Positions 34,709 to 44,377 of a DNA stretch of 64,000 nt are shown here, piece after piece (position 1 is the stretch's first letter; the number at the start of each line of letters is the position of its first letter). The notes beneath the pieces are model-generated. The model did no database searches. It was not told the DNA's origin and saw only the letters and a program-made list of their open reading frames with translations. The DNA lies in contig NZ_CP121647.1 of assembly GCF_029714305.1 (NCBI RefSeq), forward strand, positions 4,980,501 through 5,044,500. Reading direction: 5' to 3'. This DNA comes from Bradyrhizobium sp. CB3481. Lineage in GTDB: Bacteria > Pseudomonadota > Alphaproteobacteria > Rhizobiales > Xanthobacteraceae. The position numbers were made by a program, and so were the translations under genes.

Positions 34709-35866
34709 TCAGTCTTCCCCCAGCTTCGGCCCGGATGAATGTGCGCCTCTATCCCCCTCTTTCAGGGTATGCGCGGCGATCTGAGCCGCTTCCTTCGCGC
34801 GGCCGCCCGCTGACGAGGTCGAGGCGCGCGCTGCCTCTGACGCGGTCGCACCCCTCGCGCTACCGCCGGCATTCGAGAGCTGCTCGGCCGCCAAGGCTCG
34901 GGCCGAAGCACCGCCGGCCGAGGACGCGCCGGTAAGCGATGCCGCAGAACGAACCGCGGCCATCGAACCACCTGCTGCGGCGCGAAGGCCACCCATGGCC
35001 GCCGCTCCGCCTCCGATCGCGACCGCCGCAGCACCCGCCACCGTTCCAGCCGGGGCGCCAGCTCCGAGCTGGGGCGCTCCCGACACCAAGCCTGCCGCAA
35101 TAGCGGGTCCGAATATCCCAAGCCCAAATAGCGACAGAGCCGCGAGCAGCAGACTCATCGCAGAGGCAATGTCGATCGGGCGTGTCAGCGTGCCCGCAAG
35201 CTGGCCGAAGATGGTAGACCCGATGCCGACGATGATCGCAAGCACCATCACCTTCACGCCGGAGGCAACCACATTGCCGAGTGTCTTTTCTGCCAGAAAG
35301 GCGGTCTTGCCCCAGAGCGCGAATGGCACAAGGATGAAACTCGCAAGCGTCGTCAGCTTGAACTCGATGAGCGTGACGAACAACTGGATCGAGAGCACGA
35401 AGAAGGCGAGCACGATTAAGATCCAGCAGAACAGCAGGATCAGGATCGTCGGCAGGTTGGTCAGGACGTCGAAGCCGGAGAATTGGCTGGTCTCTTCCAG
35501 GAGAGGATGAGCGGCACTAAACCCGGCAGAGGCGACGAAGCCCGGTCGCATCAAATCGGCCGCGGTTAACGCTCCGCCAGATGCCTTCAGTCCAATGCTG
35601 GAGAAGGAGGCGAAAACGATATCGGCAAGGCTCTTGAAGTTGCCGATAATGAATGCAAAAGCGCCCACATAGAGCACTTTCTTGGCCAGCGAGACCAGGA
35701 TCTGGTCGTCAGCGCGGACGCTCCAGGCAAGCCCCGCAAGCGTGAGGTCTATGCCGACAAGAGTCGAACTTAGAAACGAAACTTCACCCGAAAGAAGACC
35801 AAATCCCGAATCGATGTAGCGCGAGAAGGTCTCGGTGAAGCGGTCGATGACTGAGAGGTCTGCCAT
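34709..35866 (-). CDS. trbL: Conjugal transfer protein TrbL (VirB6-like)
   Basis: 385 aa polytopic inner-membrane protein. It has the conserved entry DRFTETFSRYIDSGFGLLSG, at least five hydrophobic segments up to about residue 250, and a long Ala/Ser/Gly-rich cytoplasmic tail. Part of the inner-membrane channel. It follows trbJ by 13 bp, leaving no room for the trbK lipoprotein/entry-exclusion gene found there in RP4. Confidence 0.93.
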   Translation of the reverse strand: MADLSVIDRFTETFSRYIDSGFGLLSGEVSFLSSTLVGIDLTLAGLAWSVRADDQILVSLAKKVLYVGAFAFIIGNFKSLADIVFASFSSIGLKASGGALTAADLMRPGFVASAGFSAAHPLLEETSQFSGFDVLTNLPTILILLFCWILIVLAFFVLSIQLFVTLIEFKLTTLASFILVPFALWGKTAFLAEKTLGNVVASGVKVMVLAIIVGIGSTIFGQLAGTLTRPIDIASAMSLLLAALSLFGLGIFGPAIAAGLVSGAPQLGAGAPAGTVAGAAAVAIGGGAAAMGGLRAAAGGSMAAVRSAASLTGASSAGGASARALAAEQLSNAGGSARGATASEAARASTSSAGGRAKEAAQIAAHTLKEGDRGAHSSGPKLGED

Positions 35867-35879
35867 AAAACGCCCTCAC

Positions 35880-36635
35880 CTACTTGCCACCGCGATAAGC
35901 ATGACCATCGCCAATGAAGCGAATGAATCGCTCTTTGGCGGCCACAGCGGACGCCTGCTGGTCGGCCGCTCGCAAGGTGTCCGCGCGTGATTGTGTTGCC
36001 AGGAGCGCCTGCGTCTGCAGCGACTGCTTTATCTGCAGGGCCAGCAGCTCATTGCCGGACTGCTGCGCCTGAAGTGATCCGATTGCCCCGGACGAACCCG
36101 CCATTAGGATGCGAAGCGTCTGGCCATCATGGTCCAGCGTGCTGATGATGGCCGATTGGATGGTGAGCGCCTGTTTCAGACCCTCGTAGCTGTTGTCCCA
36201 GCGAGCGGTTGCGTCCTGCACCATCTTATCAGACGAGATAGCCGCTCCATATTGGCGCGGATAAAACCGTTCGAAATCCTGCTGCGTCTTCTGAACATCG
36301 ACTGAAATGCCCTTTGCCTGTGTGATCAGGCTGTTCATCTGACTGATTGTTGAGGTCAGCTGACCCACGACGCTTGTCGGCAGGCTTGTAAGGTTCTTGG
36401 CCTGGTTGAGCAGCGACCGTGCCTGGTTTTCGAGACTTCGGACCTGATTATTGATCTGCTCAAGTGCTCGCGCGGCGGTCAGCAAATTCTGGCTGTAGTT
36501 CGAAGGGTCGAACACGACGACTTGCGCCCCAAGGCGTCGGGATCCGTTTACGGCAAGAGCGAGCGACAAAGCGATCACAGCACTCGCCTTGAGAGTTCTG
36601 CGAGCGATGCGAGCGCTGACGTGAAGTTCCAGCAT
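35880..36635 (-). CDS. trbJ: Conjugal transfer protein TrbJ (VirB5-like)
   Basis: 251 aa with an N-terminal signal (LKASAVIALSLALAVNGSRR), then VVFDPSNYSQNLLTAARALE and a long coiled coil (QINNQVRSLENQARSLLNQA). The C-terminal TrbJ region reads ATRWDNSYEGLKQALTIQSA and LLATQSRADTLRAADQQAS. A minor pilus component or adhesin. It is 27 bp after trbE. Confidence 0.93.
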   Translation of the reverse strand: MLELHVSARIARRTLKASAVIALSLALAVNGSRRLGAQVVVFDPSNYSQNLLTAARALEQINNQVRSLENQARSLLNQAKNLTSLPTSVVGQLTSTISQMNSLITQAKGISVDVQKTQQDFERFYPRQYGAAISSDKMVQDATARWDNSYEGLKQALTIQSAIISTLDHDGQTLRILMAGSSGAIGSLQAQQSGNELLALQIKQSLQTQALLATQSRADTLRAADQQASAVAAKERFIRFIGDGHAYRGGK

Positions 36636-36662
36636 AGACGTCTCCAGCGGTTGAAATTGAGG

Positions 36663-39254
36663 TCAAGCCTTATGGGCTTGTTCGAAGGTGCTGATCAGGT
36701 TTGCGGCCCAGTGCAGGTCTTTTTCGGCCAGATAGCGCTCGGCAAAGTGATGTGGGCCGGATCGGGCCAGAACGGCGTCTACAATACGCTGGTCCTCAGG
36801 CGAGGATGCACCGACAAGGGCGAGCGCCACGGGTCCGAGCCCGAGCTCAAACAGGCGATTGCCAGCACGAGACTGCAGATAATAGTCGCGCTTGGGAAAT
36901 GCTTCGGCGATCAGGCTGATTTGCCTGTCATTTAAGCCGAACCGGCGATAGGTCTCGGTCTGAGTCGGCTCAACCGCCCGCGGGTTGGGCAGGAAGATCC
37001 GACTTGGACAGGACTCGATGATCGCTGGCGCAATCTGGCTCTCGGCAATATCGGCAAGCGACTGGGTCGCGAAGATGACAGCCACATTCTTCTTGCGCAG
37101 CGTTTTCAGCCATTCGCGGATTCGCCTCGCGAACAGCGGATCGTCCAGAAACACCCAGGCCTCATCCAGCACCAGCAAGGTGGGCCGACCGTCAAACCGT
37201 TCTTCAAGTGTATGGAAGAGATAGGTCAGGACCGGCGCGACCAATCCCGGCAACGCCATCAGTTCCTCCATTTCGAAAGTAAGCACGTCGGCACCGGAAA
37301 GTCGGTCAGCGTCAGCGTCCAAGAAGCGCCCGTAAGGCCCTTCGAGCGTGTACGGCTGCAAGGCCTGGCGTAGGGCATCGCGGGCAAGCAACGCCACCAA
37401 ACCGGTCATTGTCCGCTGGGAGACTGGCGCAGACCCGAGACTCCTGAGCGTCGACCAGAGGGTTTCCTTGACTTCGGGCGTTACGTTCACGCGTTCATGC
37501 GCAAGCACGCCACAAAGCCAATCAAGGGCCCAGAGCCGGGCTTCCTCCTCTGCGGCGTCCTTCAGCGGTTGGAAGGCTATCCCGCCCTTGGCGCCAAGCT
37601 CATACCAAGCACCCGATAGAGCAAGTGTCGTGGCACGTGCGGATCGCCCCTTGTCGAAGGTGATCAGCTGCGCGTTCGGATAGCGCCGGAATTGAAGAGC
37701 GAGTATCGAGAGCAGGACCGACTTCCCTGCTCCGGTCGGGCCGACAACAATAGTGTGTCCGACATCCCCAGCGTGGAGCGATAGTCGGAACGGGGTAGAG
37801 CCCTTGGTCTTGGCCATCAGGAGCGGTGGTCCGTCCAAATGATCGCACCGAGCCGGCCCCGCCCATACCGAAGACAGCGGGCACATGTGCGCGAGGTTCA
37901 GAGTATGGACAATGGGCCGCCGAACGTTGGCGTATGCCTGTCCAGGTAGACCACCGAGCCAGGCTTCGACGGCGTTGATCGTCTCGCGGATGGTGGTAAA
38001 GCCCCGGCTATTGATCACCCGTTCGACGGCGCGGATCTTCTCTTCGGCCGCGTGCGAATCCTCATCGCTGACGGTGACGGTTGTGGTGATGTAGCCGAAC
38101 GCGACGAGGTCGTCCCCAAGCTCGGACAGCGCCGCATCAGCATCGATGGCCTTATTGCTGGCATCCGTGTCGAGTAGAGCGACCTGCTCATTGAACATCA
38201 CCTCCTTGACGATTGCCGCAAGCGACTTCCTTTTGGCAAACCACTGGCGGCGGTACCTCGACAAAGTCGCATTCGCCTGCGTCCGATCGAGCGGCAAGAA
38301 CCGTGTCGCCCAGCGATACGCGACGCCAAGCCTGTTCAGTTCATCCAGCAAGCCTGGAAAGGTCACATGCGGAAAACCGAGCACCGTCAGCGTGCGAAGA
38401 TGGCTACGCCCAATAGCCGGCGATATTCCTCCTGTCAGAGGCTCGTCGCTCAGAAAACAATCAAGATAGGCAGGAATTTCCGGAACGCGCACCGGGTGCC
38501 GCTTCGTCGAGACGCAGCTATGGAGGTAAGTCAGCGTCTCCTCGTCATTCAGCGGCCAGATTTCCGGCAATACCGATGACAACAGATCGATTGCTCGATC
38601 GGTCTCCTGCATGAAACGCGTAAGATGATCTCGATAGCTGCGGTCGCGCTCCGGCCGGGATTGTTCCGCCTGTCCTGCGTTGGGCACTCCAGCGCCCGCT
38701 GAGTTCTCTGCTTCGCCTTTCTCGTGAGCCGCTTGCCTACGCTGCTGGACCGATCGTCGAGCCCTGATGTCGCTGTCCCGCGGACGCTCCAGGAAGAGAC
38801 CCTCGAGCCGAGATACTCTCTCCGCCGGCGGCAAGTACATGAGCGTAAGATGCAGCACGCTCTCGAAATGCTGGCCTCGCGGCCGCGATGGGTGGTCCCA
38901 CGACGCATCAACTGCGCCCTCAAATGCTGCCCGTCGTTCTTCGTCGACGAGCCAGGACACTGGATCTGGGAACTTCGAGTGAGGGTACTCGGCAGCTTCT
39001 ATGCGCGTTGCATCAAAGAGTAGCGCCCAGCCCGATCCGAAGCGCTTCAACACGTTATTGACGCGCGAGGCGGCGCCCATCAATTCGGCTTCCGTCGCGC
39101 TATCGAGATCGGGTCCTCGATAGCGGATGGTCCTTTGAACGCTACCGTCCTTGTTCAGGATCACTCCAGGCGCCACCAGGCACGCCCACGGCAGCCAGTC
39201 CGCCAGCCGATAGGGGTCGGCGCGAAATTCCCGCAAGTTCAGCATGAGAGCCAC
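36663..39254 (-). CDS. trbE: Conjugal transfer ATPase TrbE (VirB4-like)
   Basis: 863 aa. N-terminal CagE/TrbE/VirB domain starting LNLREFRADPYRLADWLPWA, and a C-terminal ATPase with Walker A VGPTGAGKSVLLSILALQFR and Walker B PTLLVLDEAWVFLDDPLFAR. Powers pilus assembly. A low-complexity insertion near residues 170-200 (AAHEKGEAENSAGAGVPNAG) is longer than usual. Overlaps trbD by 16 bp. Confidence 0.95.
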   Translation of the reverse strand: MALMLNLREFRADPYRLADWLPWACLVAPGVILNKDGSVQRTIRYRGPDLDSATEAELMGAASRVNNVLKRFGSGWALLFDATRIEAAEYPHSKFPDPVSWLVDEERRAAFEGAVDASWDHPSRPRGQHFESVLHLTLMYLPPAERVSRLEGLFLERPRDSDIRARRSVQQRRQAAHEKGEAENSAGAGVPNAGQAEQSRPERDRSYRDHLTRFMQETDRAIDLLSSVLPEIWPLNDEETLTYLHSCVSTKRHPVRVPEIPAYLDCFLSDEPLTGGISPAIGRSHLRTLTVLGFPHVTFPGLLDELNRLGVAYRWATRFLPLDRTQANATLSRYRRQWFAKRKSLAAIVKEVMFNEQVALLDTDASNKAIDADAALSELGDDLVAFGYITTTVTVSDEDSHAAEEKIRAVERVINSRGFTTIRETINAVEAWLGGLPGQAYANVRRPIVHTLNLAHMCPLSSVWAGPARCDHLDGPPLLMAKTKGSTPFRLSLHAGDVGHTIVVGPTGAGKSVLLSILALQFRRYPNAQLITFDKGRSARATTLALSGAWYELGAKGGIAFQPLKDAAEEEARLWALDWLCGVLAHERVNVTPEVKETLWSTLRSLGSAPVSQRTMTGLVALLARDALRQALQPYTLEGPYGRFLDADADRLSGADVLTFEMEELMALPGLVAPVLTYLFHTLEERFDGRPTLLVLDEAWVFLDDPLFARRIREWLKTLRKKNVAVIFATQSLADIAESQIAPAIIESCPSRIFLPNPRAVEPTQTETYRRFGLNDRQISLIAEAFPKRDYYLQSRAGNRLFELGLGPVALALVGASSPEDQRIVDAVLARSGPHHFAERYLAEKDLHWAANLISTFEQAHKA

Positions 39255-39496
39255 CCCTTATGCTTCGTGTGGCGGACGGCGACCTCAACGAAGGCCGGAT
39301 CACGCTTGGCCAGCCAAACTGCCACGCCATGACCGACGATCCAGAGCGCAAGGCCCGCGAGCCAAAGCCGCAAACCTAGCGCGAGTGCGGCCGACAGGGT
39401 GCCGATGAGGATGGCGGCCGCACGCGGCGCGCCACCTATCAAGATGGGCTCAGTGAGCGAACGGTGGAGCACGAGCTCGAATCCTTCAGGGCGCAT
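39239..39496 (-). CDS. trbD: Conjugal transfer protein TrbD (VirB3-like)
   Basis: 85 aa; FELVLHRSLTEPILIGGAPR is the diagnostic TrbD start, followed by two membrane helices (AAAILIGTLSAALALGLRLW, LAGLALWIVGHGVAVWLAKR). Overlaps trbC by 1 bp and trbE by 16 bp, indicating translational coupling. Confidence 0.92.
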   Translation of the reverse strand: MRPEGFELVLHRSLTEPILIGGAPRAAAILIGTLSAALALGLRLWLAGLALWIVGHGVAVWLAKRDPAFVEVAVRHTKHKGWLSC

Positions 39497-39849
39497 CAGA
39501 TCAGTGCTCCGCCGCCGAACGAGAAGAACGAGAGAAAGAAAGAGCTGGCGGCGAAGGCGATCGAGAGGCCGAACACGACCTGGACCATCCGGCGAAAGCC
39601 GCCGGAGGTATCGCCAAAGGCCAGCGATATGCCGGTCACGGTGATGATAATGACCGCGACGATCTTGGCGACCGGCCCCTGCACCGACTCGAGCACGCGC
39701 TCAAGCGGAGCCTCCCAAGGCATGCCGGAGCCAGCCGCATGAGCCGCCGAACCATAGAGAATGCAGGTGGCCGCCGTTCCAAGGAAAAGAAACGGCCGAT
39801 GAAGACCGCAAGCACAGAAACGGGCTGTCGACCACAGCTGAATAAGCAT
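39496..39849 (-). CDS. trbC: Conjugative pilin TrbC (VirB2-like)
   Basis: 117 aa prepilin with a long signal sequence (FLFLGTAATCILYGSAAHAA), cleavage probably after AHA, then ERVLESVQGPVAKIVAVIII and a second hydrophobic stretch (VFGLSIAFAASSFFLSFFSF). In RP4 the product is cyclised by the TraF peptidase; a TraF homologue is encoded at 48671. Confidence 0.92.
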   Translation of the reverse strand: MLIQLWSTARFCACGLHRPFLFLGTAATCILYGSAAHAAGSGMPWEAPLERVLESVQGPVAKIVAVIIITVTGISLAFGDTSGGFRRMVQVVFGLSIAFAASSFFLSFFSFGGGALI

Positions 39850-39866
39850 GTCGCTTTCTCCGGTGA

Positions 39867-40850
39867 TTAAGGACGATGGCTTGTGTTTGGAAGGCCGGGC
39901 GGGGTCTCTAGGAGATAATCCCCCGATGGATCGAGACCCCTGAGTTCGGCCACCGCCTCAATCCGGCGTGCCGGGCCTCGCCCCTTGATGAAAACGACGA
40001 GATCGATTGCCTCGGCGATAAGTCGGCGCGGAACAGTTGCCACCGCTTCCTGGATCAACTGCTCGATCCGGTAGAGCGCCGCACGCGCTGAGTTGGCATG
40101 GACCGTCGCGATCCCACCGGGGTGACCAGTGTTCCAGGCCTTCAGCATGTCGAGGGCTTCGGCTCCCCTGACCTCACCCACAATGATGCGATCGGGACGC
40201 AGACGAAGGGTTGAGCGCACGAGATCAGCAAGGCTTGCTACTCCCGGCTTGGTGCGGAGTGTCACCGCGTCCCTTGCGTCACACCGCAGCTCCCTCGTGT
40301 CTTCAATGATGACGATCCGTTCGTTCAGGCCTGCGATCTCCGCCAGAAGTGCATTGGCCAGTGTGGTCTTGCCCGATCCCGTCCCGCCCGCAATCAGAAT
40401 GCTGCGGTTTTCCGCAACCGCCGTCGTCAGCACTTTTGCCGTCAGCGGCGATGCAACCTGCGCCTTGACGTAGTCGGACAGACGAAACGTGGTCGTGGCA
40501 GGCTTGCGGATCGAAAAGCATGGCGCAAGAGAGACCGGGGGCAAAATGCCTTCGAACCGTTCGCCGGTCTCCGGTAGTTCCGCTGAGATGATCGGAGACG
40601 CCCCACCTGCTTCTGCCCGCACGTGACTTGCCACCAGGCGAACGATACGCTCAGCCTCTTGGGCGGTGAGAATGACGCCCGTGTCTGCGCGGCCCGACCC
40701 ATGGCGGTCGAGCCATAGCTTGCCATCGGGATTGACCATGACCTCGACGACATCAGCTTCTTCCAAGGCGATCGCGATGGCAGGCCCCATTGCGGTTCGC
40801 AGCATGCCGCGGCGCCGTTCGCGAGTTTCGGGCGAGAGGAGATCAGACAT
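39867..40850 (-). CDS. trbB: Conjugal transfer ATPase TrbB (VirB11-like)
   Basis: 327 aa from ATG 40850 (MSDLLSPETRERRRGMLRTA). Secretion ATPase with EVMVNPDGKLWLDRHGSGRA at the N-terminus, Walker A ILIAGGTGSGKTTLANALLA, the Asp box DTRELRCDARDAVTLRT, Walker B RPDRIIVGEVRGAEALDMLK and a His box GGIATVHANSARAALYR. Hexameric ATPase on the cytoplasmic side. Overlaps the CopG-like gene by 8 bp. Confidence 0.94.
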   Translation of the reverse strand: MSDLLSPETRERRRGMLRTAMGPAIAIALEEADVVEVMVNPDGKLWLDRHGSGRADTGVILTAQEAERIVRLVASHVRAEAGGASPIISAELPETGERFEGILPPVSLAPCFSIRKPATTTFRLSDYVKAQVASPLTAKVLTTAVAENRSILIAGGTGSGKTTLANALLAEIAGLNERIVIIEDTRELRCDARDAVTLRTKPGVASLADLVRSTLRLRPDRIIVGEVRGAEALDMLKAWNTGHPGGIATVHANSARAALYRIEQLIQEAVATVPRRLIAEAIDLVVFIKGRGPARRIEAVAELRGLDPSGDYLLETPPGLPNTSHRP

Positions 40851-41397
40851 GGCCGACCTCCTCTCGCCCTGCCGGAGATTGCCCCGGCGACTCGCCCGTC
40901 GCACGCTGCGCACGGGATTGGGTCGCGTAAGTATTGCTGGCGGCGCCGAGAGGTGCCCCTTCCTCCAGATGCCGCATAAAAAGATCCGGATTTGATGTCG
41001 AGACCTGCTCCAAGACATCGGCGACCAGCCTGCCGCCTGACGCTACGCGTTTGCCCACCTGGGCGACGAACATCTCGAACCGCTCGCGACCGAGTGCGCG
41101 CGCCGCGTCCTGATCACCGGAAGGCAGAGGCGGCGTAATAGTCAGGTAGTAGCGGACAAACAGAGCAATGGTTTCCGCAATGATCGAAAGATCGCGGTCT
41201 ACTCGATCGAGCTGACGGTTCATGCGGTCGAGCCGGCGGATCAGCGCGGCATCGCCGCTTGTGTCCCTCTCCGGATTGAGGAAGCGATCGAGCGCGGCAT
41301 CGATGATTGCTGACTTGTTGGTGCCGGGCCGCTTGCTTGCGAGCTCCAGCCGCTGTGCCACGCTTTCGGAAACATAAGCAGAGAGTTTCGGTTTCAT
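40843..41397 (-). CDS. CopG/RHH-family protein of the transfer operon
   Basis: 184 aa with an N-terminal ribbon-helix-helix (KLSAYVSESVAQRLELASKR, PGTNKSAIIDAALDRFL) and a helical C-terminus (RLDRMNRQLDRVDRDLSIIA). The same gene lies between traG and trbB in related rhizobial ICEs and plasmids. Probably an operon regulator or DNA-processing accessory factor. It is 12 bp after traG. Confidence 0.85.
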   Translation of the reverse strand: MKPKLSAYVSESVAQRLELASKRPGTNKSAIIDAALDRFLNPERDTSGDAALIRRLDRMNRQLDRVDRDLSIIAETIALFVRYYLTITPPLPSGDQDAARALGRERFEMFVAQVGKRVASGGRLVADVLEQVSTSNPDLFMRHLEEGAPLGAASNTYATQSRAQRATGESPGQSPAGREEVGHV

Positions 41398-41409
41398 CGG
41401 GCATGCTCA

Positions 41410-43449
41410 TCAGAACGCAGGAAGGAGATCGTCGTCATCACGGGTAACGGTATGGGCGCCGCGAATTGTGTTTGAGGCGTTTGCCGCGCGCTGCATCTGG
41501 TTGCGATCCGTGGCCGCGTCCTCCTCATCATCAAGCAGCCGTCCCTCGGCGAACCTCGCCACCTCAGTTGGAGCAATGGGTTCCTCAAACAATGGTAGTT
41601 GTTGCTTGAGCCCGCCTTCCTCGGCTGCTGCCTCCATGAGATCTCGGTATGGAAGGGTCGCCAGCCGAAGGTCGACACCACGGATGTGGGAGACCCAGTC
41701 ATTGGGGCGCGCGGCAGGTCGGTCGCGATACTCGGCTGCAGTGAGCTGTGGTGGAGAGCGCAGGCGTCTTACGAAATTGGCATCGTCGTAGTGCCTGAGC
41801 TTGCGGGCCCGAACTGGTGGCAGACCGGAAACCAGTACGATGGCGTTGTCGGGCGGCAGTTGCATTACTTCGCCGGGAGTGAGCAGTGGCCGCGCCGTCT
41901 CCTGGCGGCTGACCATCACATGGCCGAGCCAGGGCGCGAGGCGGTGACCAGCATAGTTCCGCTGCGCTCTTAGTTCCGTCGCGGTGCCGAGCGCGTCCGA
42001 AATGCGCCTGGCTGTGCGCTCATCGTTTGCGGCAAACGCGATGCGGACATGGCAATTGTCCAGGATCGCGTTGTTCTCGCCATAGGCCTTGGCGATCTGG
42101 TTGAGCGACTGGGCGATCAAATAGGCACGGATGCCATAGCCGGCCATGAAGGCAAGCGCGCTCTCAAAGAAGTCGAGCCGGCCAAGCGCTGGAAATTCAT
42201 CCAGCATCAAGAGCAATTGCCGACGCCCGGCCTCACCTGCCCTCGTATCCAAGAATTCCGTCAGGCGACGGCCAATCTGGTTGAGCATCAGCCGGATTAA
42301 CGGTTTTGTGCGGCTGATGTCAGACGGCGGCACGACCAGGTAGAGCGTGACGGGCCGCTCAGCGCCGACCAGATCGGCAATGCGCCAGTCGCAGCTTTCG
42401 GTATTCCGGCTGACGACCGGGTCACGGTAGAGCCCGAGAAAGCTGACGGCTGTCGAAAGAACTCCCGATCGCTCATTCTCGGACTTATTGAGGAGTTCGC
42501 GCGCGGTCGCGGCGACCACCGGATGAACCTTTGGCTCAGCCTCGGTTCCCAGATGGTTCGTGGCCAACATGACCCGCAGCGTCTTCTCGAAGGACTGCGC
42601 GGGATCGGCCAGGATTTCGGTCACTCGGGTAAGCGTCTTCCGCTCTTCGGCGTAGAGAACGTGAAGGATGACGCCGACAAGCAGCGAATGGCTGGTCTTC
42701 TCCCAATGGGTCCGCCGTTCCAGCGCGCCTTCAGGATCGACCAGGATGTCGGCGATGTTCTGAACATCCCGCACTTCGGCAGCGCCCTTTCGGACCTCAA
42801 GCAAAGGATTGTAGCGGGCGCTTCTCGCGTCGGTCGGATTGAACAACAGACAATGCGAGAAACTTGAGCGCCAACCGGAAGTTAGCTCCCAGTTTTCACC
42901 TTTGATGTCATGCACCACCGCCGACGAGGTCCAAGACAAAAGTGTCGGCAGAACAAGGCCAACGCCCTTGCCCGAACGCGTCGGCGCAAAGCACATGACG
43001 TGCTCCGGACCATCATGACGCAAATAGCTATTTTCAAATCGTCCAAGAAACACTCCTTTGGCTGCAAAGAGGCCGGCCTGCTTGATCTCCTTGGACATCG
43101 CCCAGCGTGCCGAGCCGTAAGTCGCCACGAGCTGATTTTGCCGTGCCCGCCACACTGAGTTGAGGATCGCAAACACGGCGCCTGCGACGCCGCCAGCGGC
43201 AGCAATGGTCCCGCCCTCTTCAAAGATTTCAGGCGCGTACGCCTCGTACACGAACCACCATTCGAAAAATCGCCATGGCAGATAGACCGGATAACCGGCA
43301 ACCAGGAACCAGGGTGCACCCAACCTTTCCTGAAAACCGAGAGCAGCGGCGGTCCACTGCGTCGCTCCCCAGGTCGACGCGACCACGACGCCGAATACGA
43401 CCGTGATCTGCCCGACATAGATTCTTGCTGGATACATCCGCCGCCCCAT
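41410..43449 (-). CDS. traG: Type IV coupling protein TraG (VirD4-like)
   Basis: 679 aa. N-terminal membrane helices (IYVGQITVVFGVVVASTWGA), Walker A region CFAPTRSGKGVGLVLPTLLS, KGENWELTSGWR, Walker B LLLMLDEFPALGRLDFFESA and the TraG motif MVSRQETARPLLTPGEVMQL. Couples the relaxosome to the trb channel. It appears to be the first gene of the operon traG-copG-trbBCDEJLFGI-DUF2274; alternative start ATG 43437. Confidence 0.95.
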   Translation of the reverse strand: MGRRMYPARIYVGQITVVFGVVVASTWGATQWTAAALGFQERLGAPWFLVAGYPVYLPWRFFEWWFVYEAYAPEIFEEGGTIAAAGGVAGAVFAILNSVWRARQNQLVATYGSARWAMSKEIKQAGLFAAKGVFLGRFENSYLRHDGPEHVMCFAPTRSGKGVGLVLPTLLSWTSSAVVHDIKGENWELTSGWRSSFSHCLLFNPTDARSARYNPLLEVRKGAAEVRDVQNIADILVDPEGALERRTHWEKTSHSLLVGVILHVLYAEERKTLTRVTEILADPAQSFEKTLRVMLATNHLGTEAEPKVHPVVAATARELLNKSENERSGVLSTAVSFLGLYRDPVVSRNTESCDWRIADLVGAERPVTLYLVVPPSDISRTKPLIRLMLNQIGRRLTEFLDTRAGEAGRRQLLLMLDEFPALGRLDFFESALAFMAGYGIRAYLIAQSLNQIAKAYGENNAILDNCHVRIAFAANDERTARRISDALGTATELRAQRNYAGHRLAPWLGHVMVSRQETARPLLTPGEVMQLPPDNAIVLVSGLPPVRARKLRHYDDANFVRRLRSPPQLTAAEYRDRPAARPNDWVSHIRGVDLRLATLPYRDLMEAAAEEGGLKQQLPLFEEPIAPTEVARFAEGRLLDDEEDAATDRNQMQRAANASNTIRGAHTVTRDDDDLLPAF

Positions 43450-44080
43450 TCGCCCGTGTAACGCGAACGGCGAGATGAAAACGGTGAAAGCGCCAAGCCT
43501 TCAATCGAAATAAAAGATCGGGCTGGCGGTGAGCGCGAGATTGATCAAGCCCCGACCAGACGACGCGATTGAAGATCAAGGTCGGCACAGCATCATCAAA
43601 CGACTCAACAGCGCGTGAACAGTTGGCGCAAATGCTCTCTCGTTGTGACTTCGTCAATCCGACCGAGATGATTGGTCGCTCAAGGCCGGAAACACCTTGC
43701 GCGATTCGCCGCGACGGTGGATGGCACGACGCGATGCCGTATGACCGAGCTTCTTCTAATTGTACTCAGGCGCGAAGTTGAACAAGCCGCAAAATGCGTG
43801 AAGAGACCGTGTCGATCCCGTTAATGTCATGGGGATGTGCCCTGGCGACCGGTCTCGTCAGCTTGATCGGCGTGCCGACGTCAGCATCGTCGTCGGCAGC
43901 ATGACGGTGCTGATCATGTTGCAACTTACTGCCGCCGCTGCTGCTGGCGAAAGTTACTTTGCGCCGGCAGATCGAGACCTATACCCGGCCTGTTGTTCGC
44001 AACACATTTGGACGGGGGGTAGAAGCCTCCTCATCGGAGGGCTTATCCGTAAGATCGTAGTCATTGGAGTCCGAGCCGAG
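43450..44080. other. 630 bp upstream of traG without a supported gene
   Basis: It must hold the traG promoter, but I cannot identify boxes with confidence. The plus-strand frame at 43829 is largely the mirror of the pseudogene next door and is not accepted. Confidence 0.35.
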
Positions 44081-44377
44081 CTAGTCATCATCGTAGGTCG
44101 CAATGCTTGTGCGGATCGCGGTTCTCCACTGATCGCCGCGATCCCATGCTTCGGCGAAGACAGAAGCAAGATCGGCGTGTTGCCGGTTCGCGATCATCGC
44201 GTCGACGGTCGATCTGGCCTGGAGCCGATCCTTTGCGCTCTTTGCCGTCGCGTCGCGATCCTCACGGCGGGATCCGATGATGAGCTTGTGGATGGCGTAC
44301 CGTTCCGGTGATGGGGATGAGAACCGGCACGCCCGCACCATGCAGCAGCACAGCGCGGATGGGCTGAACATCAGCTA
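44081..44377 (-). pseudogene. Nucleotidyltransferase (GSU2403-like), C-terminal part
   Basis: ERYAIHKLIIGSRREDRDAT, KSAKDRLQARSTVDAMIANR and AEAWDRGDQWRTAIRTSIAT match my memory of the C-terminus of the GSU2403-type nucleotidyltransferase-fold family. Upstream (DVQPIRAVLLHGAGVPVLIP) is in another frame. It continues on the far side of the IS630 insertion at 45494. Confidence 0.65.

Noticed and set aside
43856..43885. tts-box-like start (TCGTCAGCTTGATCGG)
   Set aside because: The second half (AAAGCT...) is absent and no effector-like gene follows.
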